Shown here: positions 5,977 to 11,435 of the stretch, piece by piece
Layout of the letters: every line of letters begins with the position of its first letter
Position numbering within the stretch: the stretch's first letter is position 1
Source: Thermoplasmata archaeon
GTDB taxonomy: Archaea > Thermoplasmatota > Thermoplasmata > Thermoplasmatales > Thermoplasmataceae
Assembly: GCA_021797055.1 (NCBI GenBank)
Contig: JAKAAI010000057.1
Span: 1-11,435 of the forward strand
DNA length: 11,435 nucleotides
Direction of reading: 5' to 3'
The notes under the pieces: generated by a model
What the model saw: only the letters and a program-made list of their open reading frames with translations
Databases searched by the model: none
What the model was told of the DNA's origin: nothing
Program-made: the position numbers and the translations under genes

Positions 5977-7848
5977 ATGCTTAAAATAGATGACCTTGCA
6001 TCCAGTTATGAAGGAGAAATAACATTTCTGCTCGGAAATGAGGCAATTGCAAGAGGAGCTCTTGAAGCTGGAGTTGGTATTGCAACCGCTTATCCTGGCA
6101 CTCCATCCAGCGAGGTTGGAGATACACTTGCAAAAATTGCTATGAAGGCTGGTTTATATTTTGAATTCTCCGTAAACGAAAAGGTTGCTTTTGAAATGGC
6201 CTACGCAGCCGCAATTTCTAAGATAAGAGCTTTGACATTCATGAAGGTGGTGGGTTTGAATGTTGCTTCTGATTCTTTCATGACAGCAGCATATACTGGA
6301 ATAGAAGCTGGGCTGGTTATAATGACTGCTGACGACCCTTCGATGTTTTCATCCCAGAATGAACAGGACAACCGTCATTATGCAGAGATGGCGCATATAC
6401 CTCTGATCGAGCCTTCCTCGCCTCAGGAGGCAAAAGATTTCCTGGTATTTGCATTCGAACTTTCCGAGAGGGAAAAGATACCCGTCCTTTTCAGGTCGAC
6501 GACCAGGGTCAGTCACCAGAGAGGAATGGTTCATCTTGGAAAGATAAGGTCAAGGAATAAAGACGGGCACTTCGAAAGGAATATTGAAAAATATCTCCCG
6601 TTCCAGCCATTTTCAATGAAAATGAAAACAGAAATTCTTGACAAAATGCGCAGAATATCACAATTAGCTGATAGTTCAGACCTGAATAAGGTAGAGGGGA
6701 ATCCTGCTTCAAATGTTGGCTTCATAGTTTCTGGAGCGGCATATGGTCCTCTCGTGGATGTGCTACAGGATCTTGTCCTCGATGTATCTGTATTGAAGAT
6801 TGGCATGGTCAATCCACTTCCAAAGAAATTAATAGAGAGTTTCCTGAGAAGCCATGATACAGTGGCTGTTGTGGAAGAACTTGATCCATTTGTAGAATCT
6901 GGTGTGAGAACAATTGCACAAATGCGGGGTATAAGGACAAGAATAATCGGCAAGTTAGACGGTATATTTCCTGAGAGTTTTGAGTATACACAGGATGTTA
7001 TACATGATGCAATCGGCAGGTTTATTGACATCCCAGAGAAAAGGGAAAGACATGTTTCTAAGATAGACATACCAGGAAGGTCTCCGGTGATGTGCCCGGG
7101 CTGCCCGCACAGGGGGACATATTATGCGGTTAAACGAGCAGTCAGGATGTCTGGGATCAGCAATGTAATATTCCCATCAGACATAGGCTGCTATTCCCTT
7201 GGCATTTCACAACCATATGAGCTCTCTGACACGCTTTTGAGCATGGGTTCATCTATTGGGATAGCACAGGGTTTCTCAAAGTCAACCCAACAGAAAATAA
7301 TCGCCTTCATAGGTGATTCAACATTTTTCCATGCAGGCATCCCTCCGTTAGTAAATGCCGTCCATAATGGATCAAATATAATACTCATTATTATGGACAA
7401 TGCTGCTACTGCTATGACTGGCCAGCAGTCAAACCCTGGAATGCCGGTCGACAGCATGGGAAACAGGGCGCAGGAAATCAGGATAGAGGATATTGTGCGG
7501 TCATGCGGTGTGAAGAATGTTTCAATAGTCGATCCCTTTGATACAAGAGAAACAATGAGATCTGTCAGTAATGCGCTTCACAGGGATGAGTTATCTGTTA
7601 TTATAACAAGGAGGGAATGCGCAATCATAACAGACCATTCAAGAAGAAAATTGGGCGAAGTAGTGCCATATGCAATCGATCAGTCAAAATGCACGCAGTG
7701 TGGTAACTGTATTGAGAATTTTGCGTGCCCTGCCATCACATATTCGTCCGGAAAAATAGAGATTGACAGCAGGTTGTGTGACGGTTGCGGACTTTGTTCA
7801 GAGATATACGTCTGTCCATTCAGGGCTATCTCGACGGCGGTGAATTGA
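5977..7848 (+). CDS. iorA: Indolepyruvate:ferredoxin oxidoreductase, alpha subunit
   Basis: This subunit carries the thiamine diphosphate site of the enzyme that oxidatively decarboxylates aryl-pyruvates (from Trp, Phe, Tyr) to aryl-acetyl-CoA, reducing ferredoxin in the cytoplasm. In the 623 residues: a pyruvate-oxidoreductase N-terminal domain with LLGNEAIARGALEAG (18-32) and YPGTPSSE (39-46); a middle transketolase-C-like domain (about 246-340); the TPP domain with CPGCPHRG (373-380), SDIGCYSLG (401-409), GDSTFFH (446-452) and MDNAATAMTG (473-482); and a C-terminal bi-cluster ferredoxin domain with cysteines 572/575/578/584 and 601/604/607/613. All key residues are present. The stretch after TAMTG reads QQSNPG where IorA enzymes, from memory, usually have HQPHPG. 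This could alter substrate choice. The gene is followed after three bases by iorB. Family assignment is firm, but the exact 2-oxoacid used is not. Confidence 0.95.
   Translation: MLKIDDLASSYEGEITFLLGNEAIARGALEAGVGIATAYPGTPSSEVGDTLAKIAMKAGLYFEFSVNEKVAFEMAYAAAISKIRALTFMKVVGLNVASDSFMTAAYTGIEAGLVIMTADDPSMFSSQNEQDNRHYAEMAHIPLIEPSSPQEAKDFLVFAFELSEREKIPVLFRSTTRVSHQRGMVHLGKIRSRNKDGHFERNIEKYLPFQPFSMKMKTEILDKMRRISQLADSSDLNKVEGNPASNVGFIVSGAAYGPLVDVLQDLVLDVSVLKIGMVNPLPKKLIESFLRSHDTVAVVEELDPFVESGVRTIAQMRGIRTRIIGKLDGIFPESFEYTQDVIHDAIGRFIDIPEKRERHVSKIDIPGRSPVMCPGCPHRGTYYAVKRAVRMSGISNVIFPSDIGCYSLGISQPYELSDTLLSMGSSIGIAQGFSKSTQQKIIAFIGDSTFFHAGIPPLVNAVHNGSNIILIIMDNAATAMTGQQSNPGMPVDSMGNRAQEIRIEDIVRSCGVKNVSIVDPFDTRETMRSVSNALHRDELSVIITRRECAIITDHSRRKLGEVVPYAIDQSKCTQCGNCIENFACPAITYSSGKIEIDSRLCDGCGLCSEIYVCPFRAISTAVN
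7839..7843 (+). promoter_or_regulatory. Ribosome binding site of iorB
   Basis: GGTGA inside the last codons of iorA lies eight bases before the iorB ATG. It supports coupled translation of the two subunits. Confidence 0.5.
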
Positions 7849-7851
7849 TAA

Positions 7852-8463
7852 ATGACTTTAAATATCAGGGTCTGTGGCGTGGGCGGCCAGGGAGTGATAA
7901 CCGCAGGGCTGCTGATTTCGGATGCATCAATTGCCAGTGGGCACAATGTTGTTATGTCCGAAATACACGGTCTGGCACAGAGAGGCGGAAGTGTATTCGT
8001 GGATATCAGGATAGGAGATGGGAAAGGATCCATGATACCGGAAATGGGAGCGGACATGATAATAGCACTTGAATCCATGGAATCTGTAAGGAACATTTCA
8101 AAATTAGCGAGAAACGGACTCTGCATTGTAGGATCAGAAAAAATTCCACCAGTTTCACTTGGCATCCGGAGACAGGATTATCCCGACATAAAGAAAATGC
8201 TCTCTTCAGATAGAAACGTAAGAGCCTGCTTCATTGAATCGGTTTCGCTTGCTGAGAGTTGTGGTGACTACCGTGCCTCGAATGTGGTTTTACTTGGGGC
8301 TGCCATAGCATCAGGCATTTTCCCTTTTGAGATGAAAGATATGCTTGCTGCTATCTCCCGAAGATTCAGCGGAAATGCATATAATATTAACAGATCTGCT
8401 TTGGAAAAGGGGTTTTCTGCATTCAATGAAATCAGTTCTGAATTGAAGCAGGATGCTAGCTGA
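7852..8463 (+). CDS. iorB: Indolepyruvate:ferredoxin oxidoreductase, beta subunit
   Basis: This is the small partner of IorA and the gamma-domain equivalent of pyruvate:ferredoxin oxidoreductase. It completes the CoA-dependent oxidative decarboxylation of 2-oxoacids. The 203 residues match the usual length for separate beta subunits. The N-terminus carries VCGVGGQGVITAG (7-19), the loop typical of this domain, and SEIHGLAQRGGSV (36-48), a hallmark of the POR gamma / IorB family. A second conserved-looking segment, NVVLLGAAIASG, lies near residues 144-155. The ATG follows the iorA stop by three bases with a GGTGA site inside iorA, so the two subunits are made from one message in matched amounts. 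The gene ends facing the convergent short-chain dehydrogenase gene. Confidence 0.93.
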   Translation: MTLNIRVCGVGGQGVITAGLLISDASIASGHNVVMSEIHGLAQRGGSVFVDIRIGDGKGSMIPEMGADMIIALESMESVRNISKLARNGLCIVGSEKIPPVSLGIRRQDYPDIKKMLSSDRNVRACFIESVSLAESCGDYRASNVVLLGAAIASGIFPFEMKDMLAAISRRFSGNAYNINRSALEKGFSAFNEISSELKQDAS

Positions 8464-8482
8464 ATAACATTCTAAATCCAGA

Positions 8483-8510
8483 CATTTTAAAAAAATTCAG
8501 GTTAATTTTT
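8483..8510. terminator. T-tract region between convergent iorB and SDR genes
   Basis: The 118-base gap between the two convergent stops contains TTTT/AAAAAAA at 8485-8495 and TTAATTTTT at 8502-8510. On the plus strand the second gives a U-rich end for the iorAB message. On the minus strand the A-run gives a U-run for the opposite message. Archaeal termination commonly uses such U-tracts without a hairpin. No gene is seen in the gap; a TTCCGGAA palindrome at 8559-8566 is the only other structure noted. Confidence 0.4.
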
Positions 8511-8581
8511 CAGCATTAGCGATGAAAATACTACAGATCCTATAGAGGCAAATTTTCCTTCCGGAAATGGTTATTTTGATA

Positions 8582-9352
8582 CTACCATGCGTCCCATCCA
8601 GCATCCACCAGAAGAGATGATCCAGTTATCATTTCAGCATCATCACTAGCCAGGAATACAATAGCTTTCGCAACATCCTGGGGCTCCATAATAAATTTAC
8701 CTCCCTTTCTGAAGGGTATATTCCTTCCAAGTTCCGCCAGGCTTGCCGGATCCTCTAAAAGTGCCCTTGTTGCTTCTGTTCTGGTTCCACCAGGGCATAC
8801 TGCATTTACATTGATACCATGCGGGGCTGTTTCTACAGCAAGTGCCCTGGTAAGACCTATGATTCCAGTCTTGGCCGCAACATATGCAGATAGATTTGCT
8901 CTCCCCACGAATGAAAAATTTGACCCTATATTAACTATCCTGCCCTGTTTTCTCCCCAACATGTGCTTTATCGCGTATTTACACCCTAAAAATGCACTCT
9001 TCAGGTTGTTATCCATAACCTGCATAAATTCATCAGCTGAAGTGTCAAGCACACTTTTGTTGAGCGAGATAGCTGCATTATTGACGACAACATCCACCTT
9101 ACCGTATTTACTGACAACAAAATCAAAGAGTTCAGACACCTCGTTTTCTGCTGTCATGTCTGTTTTCCTGAAGATCGATATTCCACCCATATCAAGAATT
9201 TCTGATACCGTATCTTTTCCACCCTCTCGCGGATTTACTATCTTATCCGCAACAATAACCACTGCACCTTCTTTCGCGAAGAATATGGACGCTGCCTTTC
9301 CAATTCCGGAACTGCTGCCGGTAACAATGACGATCTTATCTTTCATTTTCAT
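8582..9352 (-). CDS. Short-chain dehydrogenase/reductase (classical SDR)
   Basis: This 256-residue NAD(P)-dependent oxidoreductase has a Rossmann fold. It shows the cofactor loop TGSSSGIG (11-18), the adenine-binding Asp65, NNAA (91-94), Asn116, catalytic Ser144, Tyr157 and Lys161 (YVAAK), PGGTRTE (187-193) after the active site, and a C-terminal GSSLLVDAG (244-252). All tetrad residues are present. Acidic Asp36 at the end of the second strand suggests NAD rather than NADP. Its ATG overlaps the stop of the CoxS-like gene as ATGA (9349-9352), so translation is coupled, and it is the third gene of the operon. The substrate cannot be read from the sequence. Many relatives act on 3-hydroxyacyl groups, sugars or small alcohols. 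Its coupling to CoxM/CoxS suggests a shared pathway. Confidence 0.93.
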   Translation of the reverse strand: MKMKDKIVIVTGSSSGIGKAASIFFAKEGAVVIVADKIVNPREGGKDTVSEILDMGGISIFRKTDMTAENEVSELFDFVVSKYGKVDVVVNNAAISLNKSVLDTSADEFMQVMDNNLKSAFLGCKYAIKHMLGRKQGRIVNIGSNFSFVGRANLSAYVAAKTGIIGLTRALAVETAPHGINVNAVCPGGTRTEATRALLEDPASLAELGRNIPFRKGGKFIMEPQDVAKAIVFLASDDAEMITGSSLLVDAGWDAW

Positions 9353-9924
9353 CGTATAACATCTTCCCGCTCGTCTGATGCATCCATTTTGTCCGGGTGA
9401 TTACTGGATTCACTCTGCAATTTAATCGAATCCTTTATGGATTTCTTTGCTGAGTCGATAATTGGCAGGTACCCTGTGCATCTGCATATGTGACCATTCA
9501 GGCCATCCTTTACGAAGTCATCGAGGTTTCCATTGAAATTGGTATTGATTTCGCCATTATCCCTGGCTTCTCTGACCATTGACTCAATGGCATTCACAAA
9601 ACCGGGAGTGCAGTAGCCGCACTGGAAGGCCCAGTTTTCCATGAAATTTTTCTGGATATGGTTCTTATCACCTGTTATTGGAATGTTCTCCGCGGTTTCG
9701 ACTCTTCTACCATTAAGCCTGAACGATGGCATCATGCACGAATAGACAGCCCTGTCATCAACTATCACTGTACATGCACCACATCCCTCGCCATCGCATC
9801 CCTGCTTTACCGCAGTAATGCCCATCCTTTCTCTTATAATATCAAGTGCGCTTTCTCCTGGCTTGAATGATGTGCTGATCCTTTCACCGTTCAGTGTGAA
9901 ATTAATCCTCTTCTGTTTTTTCAT
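9349..9924 (-). CDS. CoxS-like [2Fe-2S] subunit of a molybdenum hydroxylase (xanthine dehydrogenase / CO dehydrogenase family)
   Basis: This small electron-transfer subunit normally shuttles electrons from the molybdopterin subunit to the FAD subunit. In 191 residues it has the plant-type ferredoxin cluster site Cys43, 48, 51 and 63 (GCDGEGCGAC…C) and the four-helix domain site Cys102, 105, 147 and 149 (QCGYC…CRCTGY). Both clusters should therefore form. The C-terminal 25 residues are polar and longer than usual. The chosen ATG (9924) lies one base after the CoxM stop and nine bases after a GGGGGG ribosome site. An open frame extends 41 codons further upstream, but it only overlaps the CoxM gene and has no family likeness. 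It is coupled to the SDR gene by an ATGA overlap. No large subunit lies in the operon. Confidence 0.93.
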   Translation of the reverse strand: MKKQKRINFTLNGERISTSFKPGESALDIIRERMGITAVKQGCDGEGCGACTVIVDDRAVYSCMMPSFRLNGRRVETAENIPITGDKNHIQKNFMENWAFQCGYCTPGFVNAIESMVREARDNGEINTNFNGNLDDFVKDGLNGHICRCTGYLPIIDSAKKSIKDSIKLQSESSNHPDKMDASDEREDVIR

Positions 9925-9925
9925 T

Positions 9926-10792
9926 TCAATATGCCCCCCTGCTTTGGAAATCTGCAAGAACCCGCCTGATATGAACTGCAAGTGTATGTTTCCTGAAATC
10001 TGCGCTCGTCCTCTCATCTGACCTGAACTGTATGGATTTGCTCTCATTAACCAATGAAAAAGCCTCGTCTATTGTCTCTTTTGTTAGCTCCATTCCATTT
10101 AATCTCTCTTCTACAGATGATAACCTGACAGGCTCTGACTCAAGTGAACCGCCACCTATCGCTATCGCAATTTTTTTAATTGTTCCGTCTCTGATGTCTG
10201 CAGATAACCCGAAACTTATATCGCTGAATCCGTGACCAGTTTTGCCTATTTTTACATATTGTGTATTGTTGAATTTGTTTAGTGGAATCAGCACTGATTT
10301 GATAATTCCACCCGGCGGGATATTTGGTTGAAACATCCCTGAATATAGTTCTTCCAGTGCTATCGATTTATTTGAGGTACCATCATAGAAATTCACTGTA
10401 GCTCCAAGTGCCAAAAGACATACTGACATATCAAAGGCAGGATATGCAGTAAAAACCTGTCCTCCTAAAGTGCCTAAATTTCTAATTTCCTTCGGTATTG
10501 AGAGTAAAGCGGTCCTTGCGATATTGAGGTCCCGGGTAAACTGAATCATGTCTGCAAGCTTTGTCATTGAACCTATCTCTAATGAATCATTATTTTTTCT
10601 ACTGAAGGATAGTCCCAGTTCGTCAAGATCAACCAGGCTCCTAACGTTGCTCATAAGACCCTTGTTCATAAAGATAGATATCCCAGTCCCACCTGCTACA
10701 GGCATTGCATCCTCATTCTCCCTGAGGAAATCACATGCCTCTTCCAGGTTCTCTGGCTTTAGATAATCCCTGACACTCGCGTTTAATGGCAT
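9926..10792 (-). CDS. CoxM-like FAD-binding subunit of a molybdenum hydroxylase
   Basis: This medium subunit holds FAD and passes electrons from the [2Fe-2S] subunit to an acceptor. From the ATG at 10792 it has 288 residues, the usual length. The N-terminal FAD region shows AGGTGIS (33-39) and NLGTLGGQVFTAYPAFD (105-121), matching the AGGT and T-[IL]-GG-N…P-x-x-D motifs of the family, although Gln replaces the usual Asn after GG. The C-terminal CO_deh_flav_C-type domain ends with RTSADFRKHTLAVHIRRVL (261-279). A TTG two codons upstream could also open the frame, but the ATG lies about 27 bases from an A/T box and fits a leaderless start. It is the first gene of the CoxM-CoxS-SDR operon, one base ahead of CoxS. 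The catalytic large subunit is not present here, so the substrate cannot be guessed. Confidence 0.92.
   Translation of the reverse strand: MPLNASVRDYLKPENLEEACDFLRENEDAMPVAGGTGISIFMNKGLMSNVRSLVDLDELGLSFSRKNNDSLEIGSMTKLADMIQFTRDLNIARTALLSIPKEIRNLGTLGGQVFTAYPAFDMSVCLLALGATVNFYDGTSNKSIALEELYSGMFQPNIPPGGIIKSVLIPLNKFNNTQYVKIGKTGHGFSDISFGLSADIRDGTIKKIAIAIGGGSLESEPVRLSSVEERLNGMELTKETIDEAFSLVNESKSIQFRSDERTSADFRKHTLAVHIRRVLADFQSRGAY
9934..9939 (-). promoter_or_regulatory. Ribosome binding site deciding the CoxS-like start
   Basis: GGGGGG on the minus strand, within the final codons of the CoxM-like gene, lies nine bases before the ATG at 9924. It favours that start over the upstream ATG at 10047. Confidence 0.45.
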
Positions 10793-10814
10793 AATCAAAG
10801 AACTTATCCTAGTT

Positions 10815-10824
10815 CATATTACTT
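10815..10824 (-). promoter_or_regulatory. Putative TATA box of the CoxM-CoxS-SDR operon
   Basis: The minus strand reads AAGTAATATG, centred about 27 bases before the ATG at 10792. The box is weaker than others in the window. The remainder of the 151-base divergent gap holds no gene. Confidence 0.35.
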
Positions 10825-10911
10825 TGCAATCCGTTTATCAACAATGTCCTTTGATAATGCTTATTTTAAAATACATGACATTTACTGAAATCTAGAAAAC
10901 GTTGGCTGGTG

Positions 10912-10926
10912 AAATAATTCTTAAAT
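10912..10926 (+). promoter_or_regulatory. Putative TATA box of the DUF35 gene
   Basis: AAATAATTCTTAAAT is centred about 25 bases before the ATG at 10944, and no ribosome site lies between them, so the message is probably leaderless. Confidence 0.35.
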
Positions 10927-10943
10927 GATCAAAGCATTACTGT

Positions 10944-11348
10944 ATGATGACATCAGAGATGAAACCAAAGCCAGAGATGGATGCGGTCAATTCAGAGCTG
11001 TTTAACGGTCTTAAAAATAGGAAACTCCTTGTTCAGCAATGCAATGAATGCAAGAATTTACAGTTTTATCCTAAACCAATATGTGTTAAATGTGGTTCAA
11101 TCAATCTAGGTTGGAAAGAATCCAGCGGAAGAGGGAAAATTTACTCTTTTACCCTCATAAAGAGGGTTATCATGAATTCAAAGGAATTTGAATCAGAATT
11201 GCCTTATCTGATTGCCTCTGTGGAACTTGAGGATGGAGTTAGGATATACGGAAGATTGAAGGATAACAACGCCAGAATAGGGCAGCATGTTTCCTTAGAC
11301 CCACTGGATACAGGTGACATAGGACTGCCCGGTTTTAAACTATCCTGA
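10944..11348 (+). CDS. DUF35 family zinc-ribbon / OB-fold acyl-CoA-associated protein
   Basis: This 134-residue protein has an N-terminal helix (about 12-27), a rubredoxin-like zinc ribbon with Cys33, Cys36, Cys47 and Cys50 (CNEC…CVKC), and an OB-fold beta barrel (about 63-120) with GRGKIYSFTLIKR, YLIASVELEDGVRIYGRL and IGQHV. This is the two-domain DUF35 plan. Characterised members join thiolases and HMG-CoA synthase in archaea, where they bridge the two enzymes and bind CoA, or serve as ChsH2-type hydratase partners in bacteria. Here no thiolase or HMG-CoA synthase gene follows, and the gene stands alone, divergent from the CoxM operon. The first ATG (10944) is chosen from promoter spacing, but the next ATG at 10947 is equally possible. 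Role in this organism is inferred to be acyl-CoA related. Confidence 0.9.
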   Translation: MMTSEMKPKPEMDAVNSELFNGLKNRKLLVQQCNECKNLQFYPKPICVKCGSINLGWKESSGRGKIYSFTLIKRVIMNSKEFESELPYLIASVELEDGVRIYGRLKDNNARIGQHVSLDPLDTGDIGLPGFKLS

Positions 11349-11435
11349 TCATGCAGAGAGAATGGACTGTATTTCTCTTTCACGCTCCTTGGCTACTTGT
11401 AGGTTGATTACTTGTGGCGTCGAAAAAATATATAT
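11349..11435 (-). CDS. Possible C-terminal end of a minus-strand gene (cut by window edge)
   Basis: The minus strand is open from the right edge for 28 codons and stops at TGA directly against the DUF35 stop. The peptide ends in a charged amphipathic helix-like stretch (VAKEREREIQSILSA) after a beta-like start (IYIFSTPQ), which looks protein-like. An open frame of this length has an appreciable chance of arising by accident, and the outer bases are AT-rich, so it is only a candidate. No family is recognised. Confidence 0.3.
   Translation of the reverse strand: MYIFSTPQVINLQVAKEREREIQSILSA

Noticed and set aside
6531..7070. 179-codon minus-strand open frame inside iorA
   Set aside because: It is a shadow of iorA, rich in Ser/Thr/Leu, with no family motifs.
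7680..8165. 161-codon minus-strand open frame across the iorA/iorB junction
   Set aside because: It is antisense to the ferredoxin cysteines of IorA and the GGQG motif of IorB, both clearly coding on the plus strand.
8811..9359. 182-codon plus-strand open frame
   Set aside because: It is antisense to the SDR gene, whose catalytic tetrad and cofactor loop are intact on the minus strand.
9925..10047. 41-codon N-terminal extension of the CoxS-like protein
   Set aside because: It lies wholly within the CoxM-like gene in another frame, lacks similarity to the family, and a ribosome site favours the ATG at 9924.
1..11435. CRISPR arrays, tRNA or rRNA genes, insertion sequences, attachment sites
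   Set aside because: No regularly spaced repeats, cloverleaf-like sequences, transposase-like proteins or terminal inverted repeats were seen on reading; a covariance-model scan for RNAs was not possible here.

Overview
The window looks archaeal, most likely from the Thermoplasmatales (acidophilic Euryarchaeota). Arginine is mostly AGA/AGG and ATA isoleucine is common. Most first-in-operon genes have an A/T box about 25 bases before the start codon and no leader, while internal genes carry GGTGA/GGAGG-type ribosome sites. The gene families (ferredoxin-dependent 2-oxoacid oxidoreductase, a DUF35 acyl-CoA-associated protein, a fused ABC permease) also fit. The lineage call is an inference from content; no rRNA or marker gene was available beyond a short serine hydroxymethyltransferase fragment. 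No tRNA, rRNA, CRISPR array, insertion sequence or integrase was seen.

Left part (1-4228, all minus strand). Reading in the direction of transcription: an MFS transporter (2873-4228), an ABC ATPase (1870-2679) overlapping by one base a fused two-domain NitT/TauT-type permease (248-1870), then the start of glyA (1-175, cut by the window edge). No substrate-binding protein accompanies the ABC pair. Its leader holds a 13-codon ORF that resembles the N-terminus of a zinc-type dehydrogenase.

Centre (4484-8463). A GlcD/D-lactate-dehydrogenase-like FAD oxidase (minus) diverges from iorA-iorB (plus), the two subunits of indolepyruvate:ferredoxin oxidoreductase. The simplest reading is a short catabolic route: a 2-hydroxyacid is oxidised to a 2-oxoacid by the flavoenzyme, and IorAB decarboxylates the oxoacid oxidatively to an acyl-CoA, reducing ferredoxin. 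The nearby MFS protein could import the acid. This link is inferred from gene order and enzyme families.

Right part (8582-11435). A tight minus-strand operon encodes a CoxM-like FAD subunit, a CoxS-like two-[2Fe-2S] subunit and a short-chain dehydrogenase. The molybdopterin large subunit (CoxL) is absent from it. A DUF35 zinc-ribbon/OB-fold protein diverges from this operon without an adjacent thiolase. A possible gene end on the minus strand lies at the right edge.

The most notable points are the CoxM-CoxS pair without CoxL, the divergent hydroxyacid oxidase/IorAB module, the dehydrogenase-like relic or leader ORF before the ABC operon, the ABC transporter without a binding protein, and a short shared motif (ATCTGG) in three promoter regions. 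Nothing here is clearly a new defence or mobile system; the window is mainly metabolic and transport genes.
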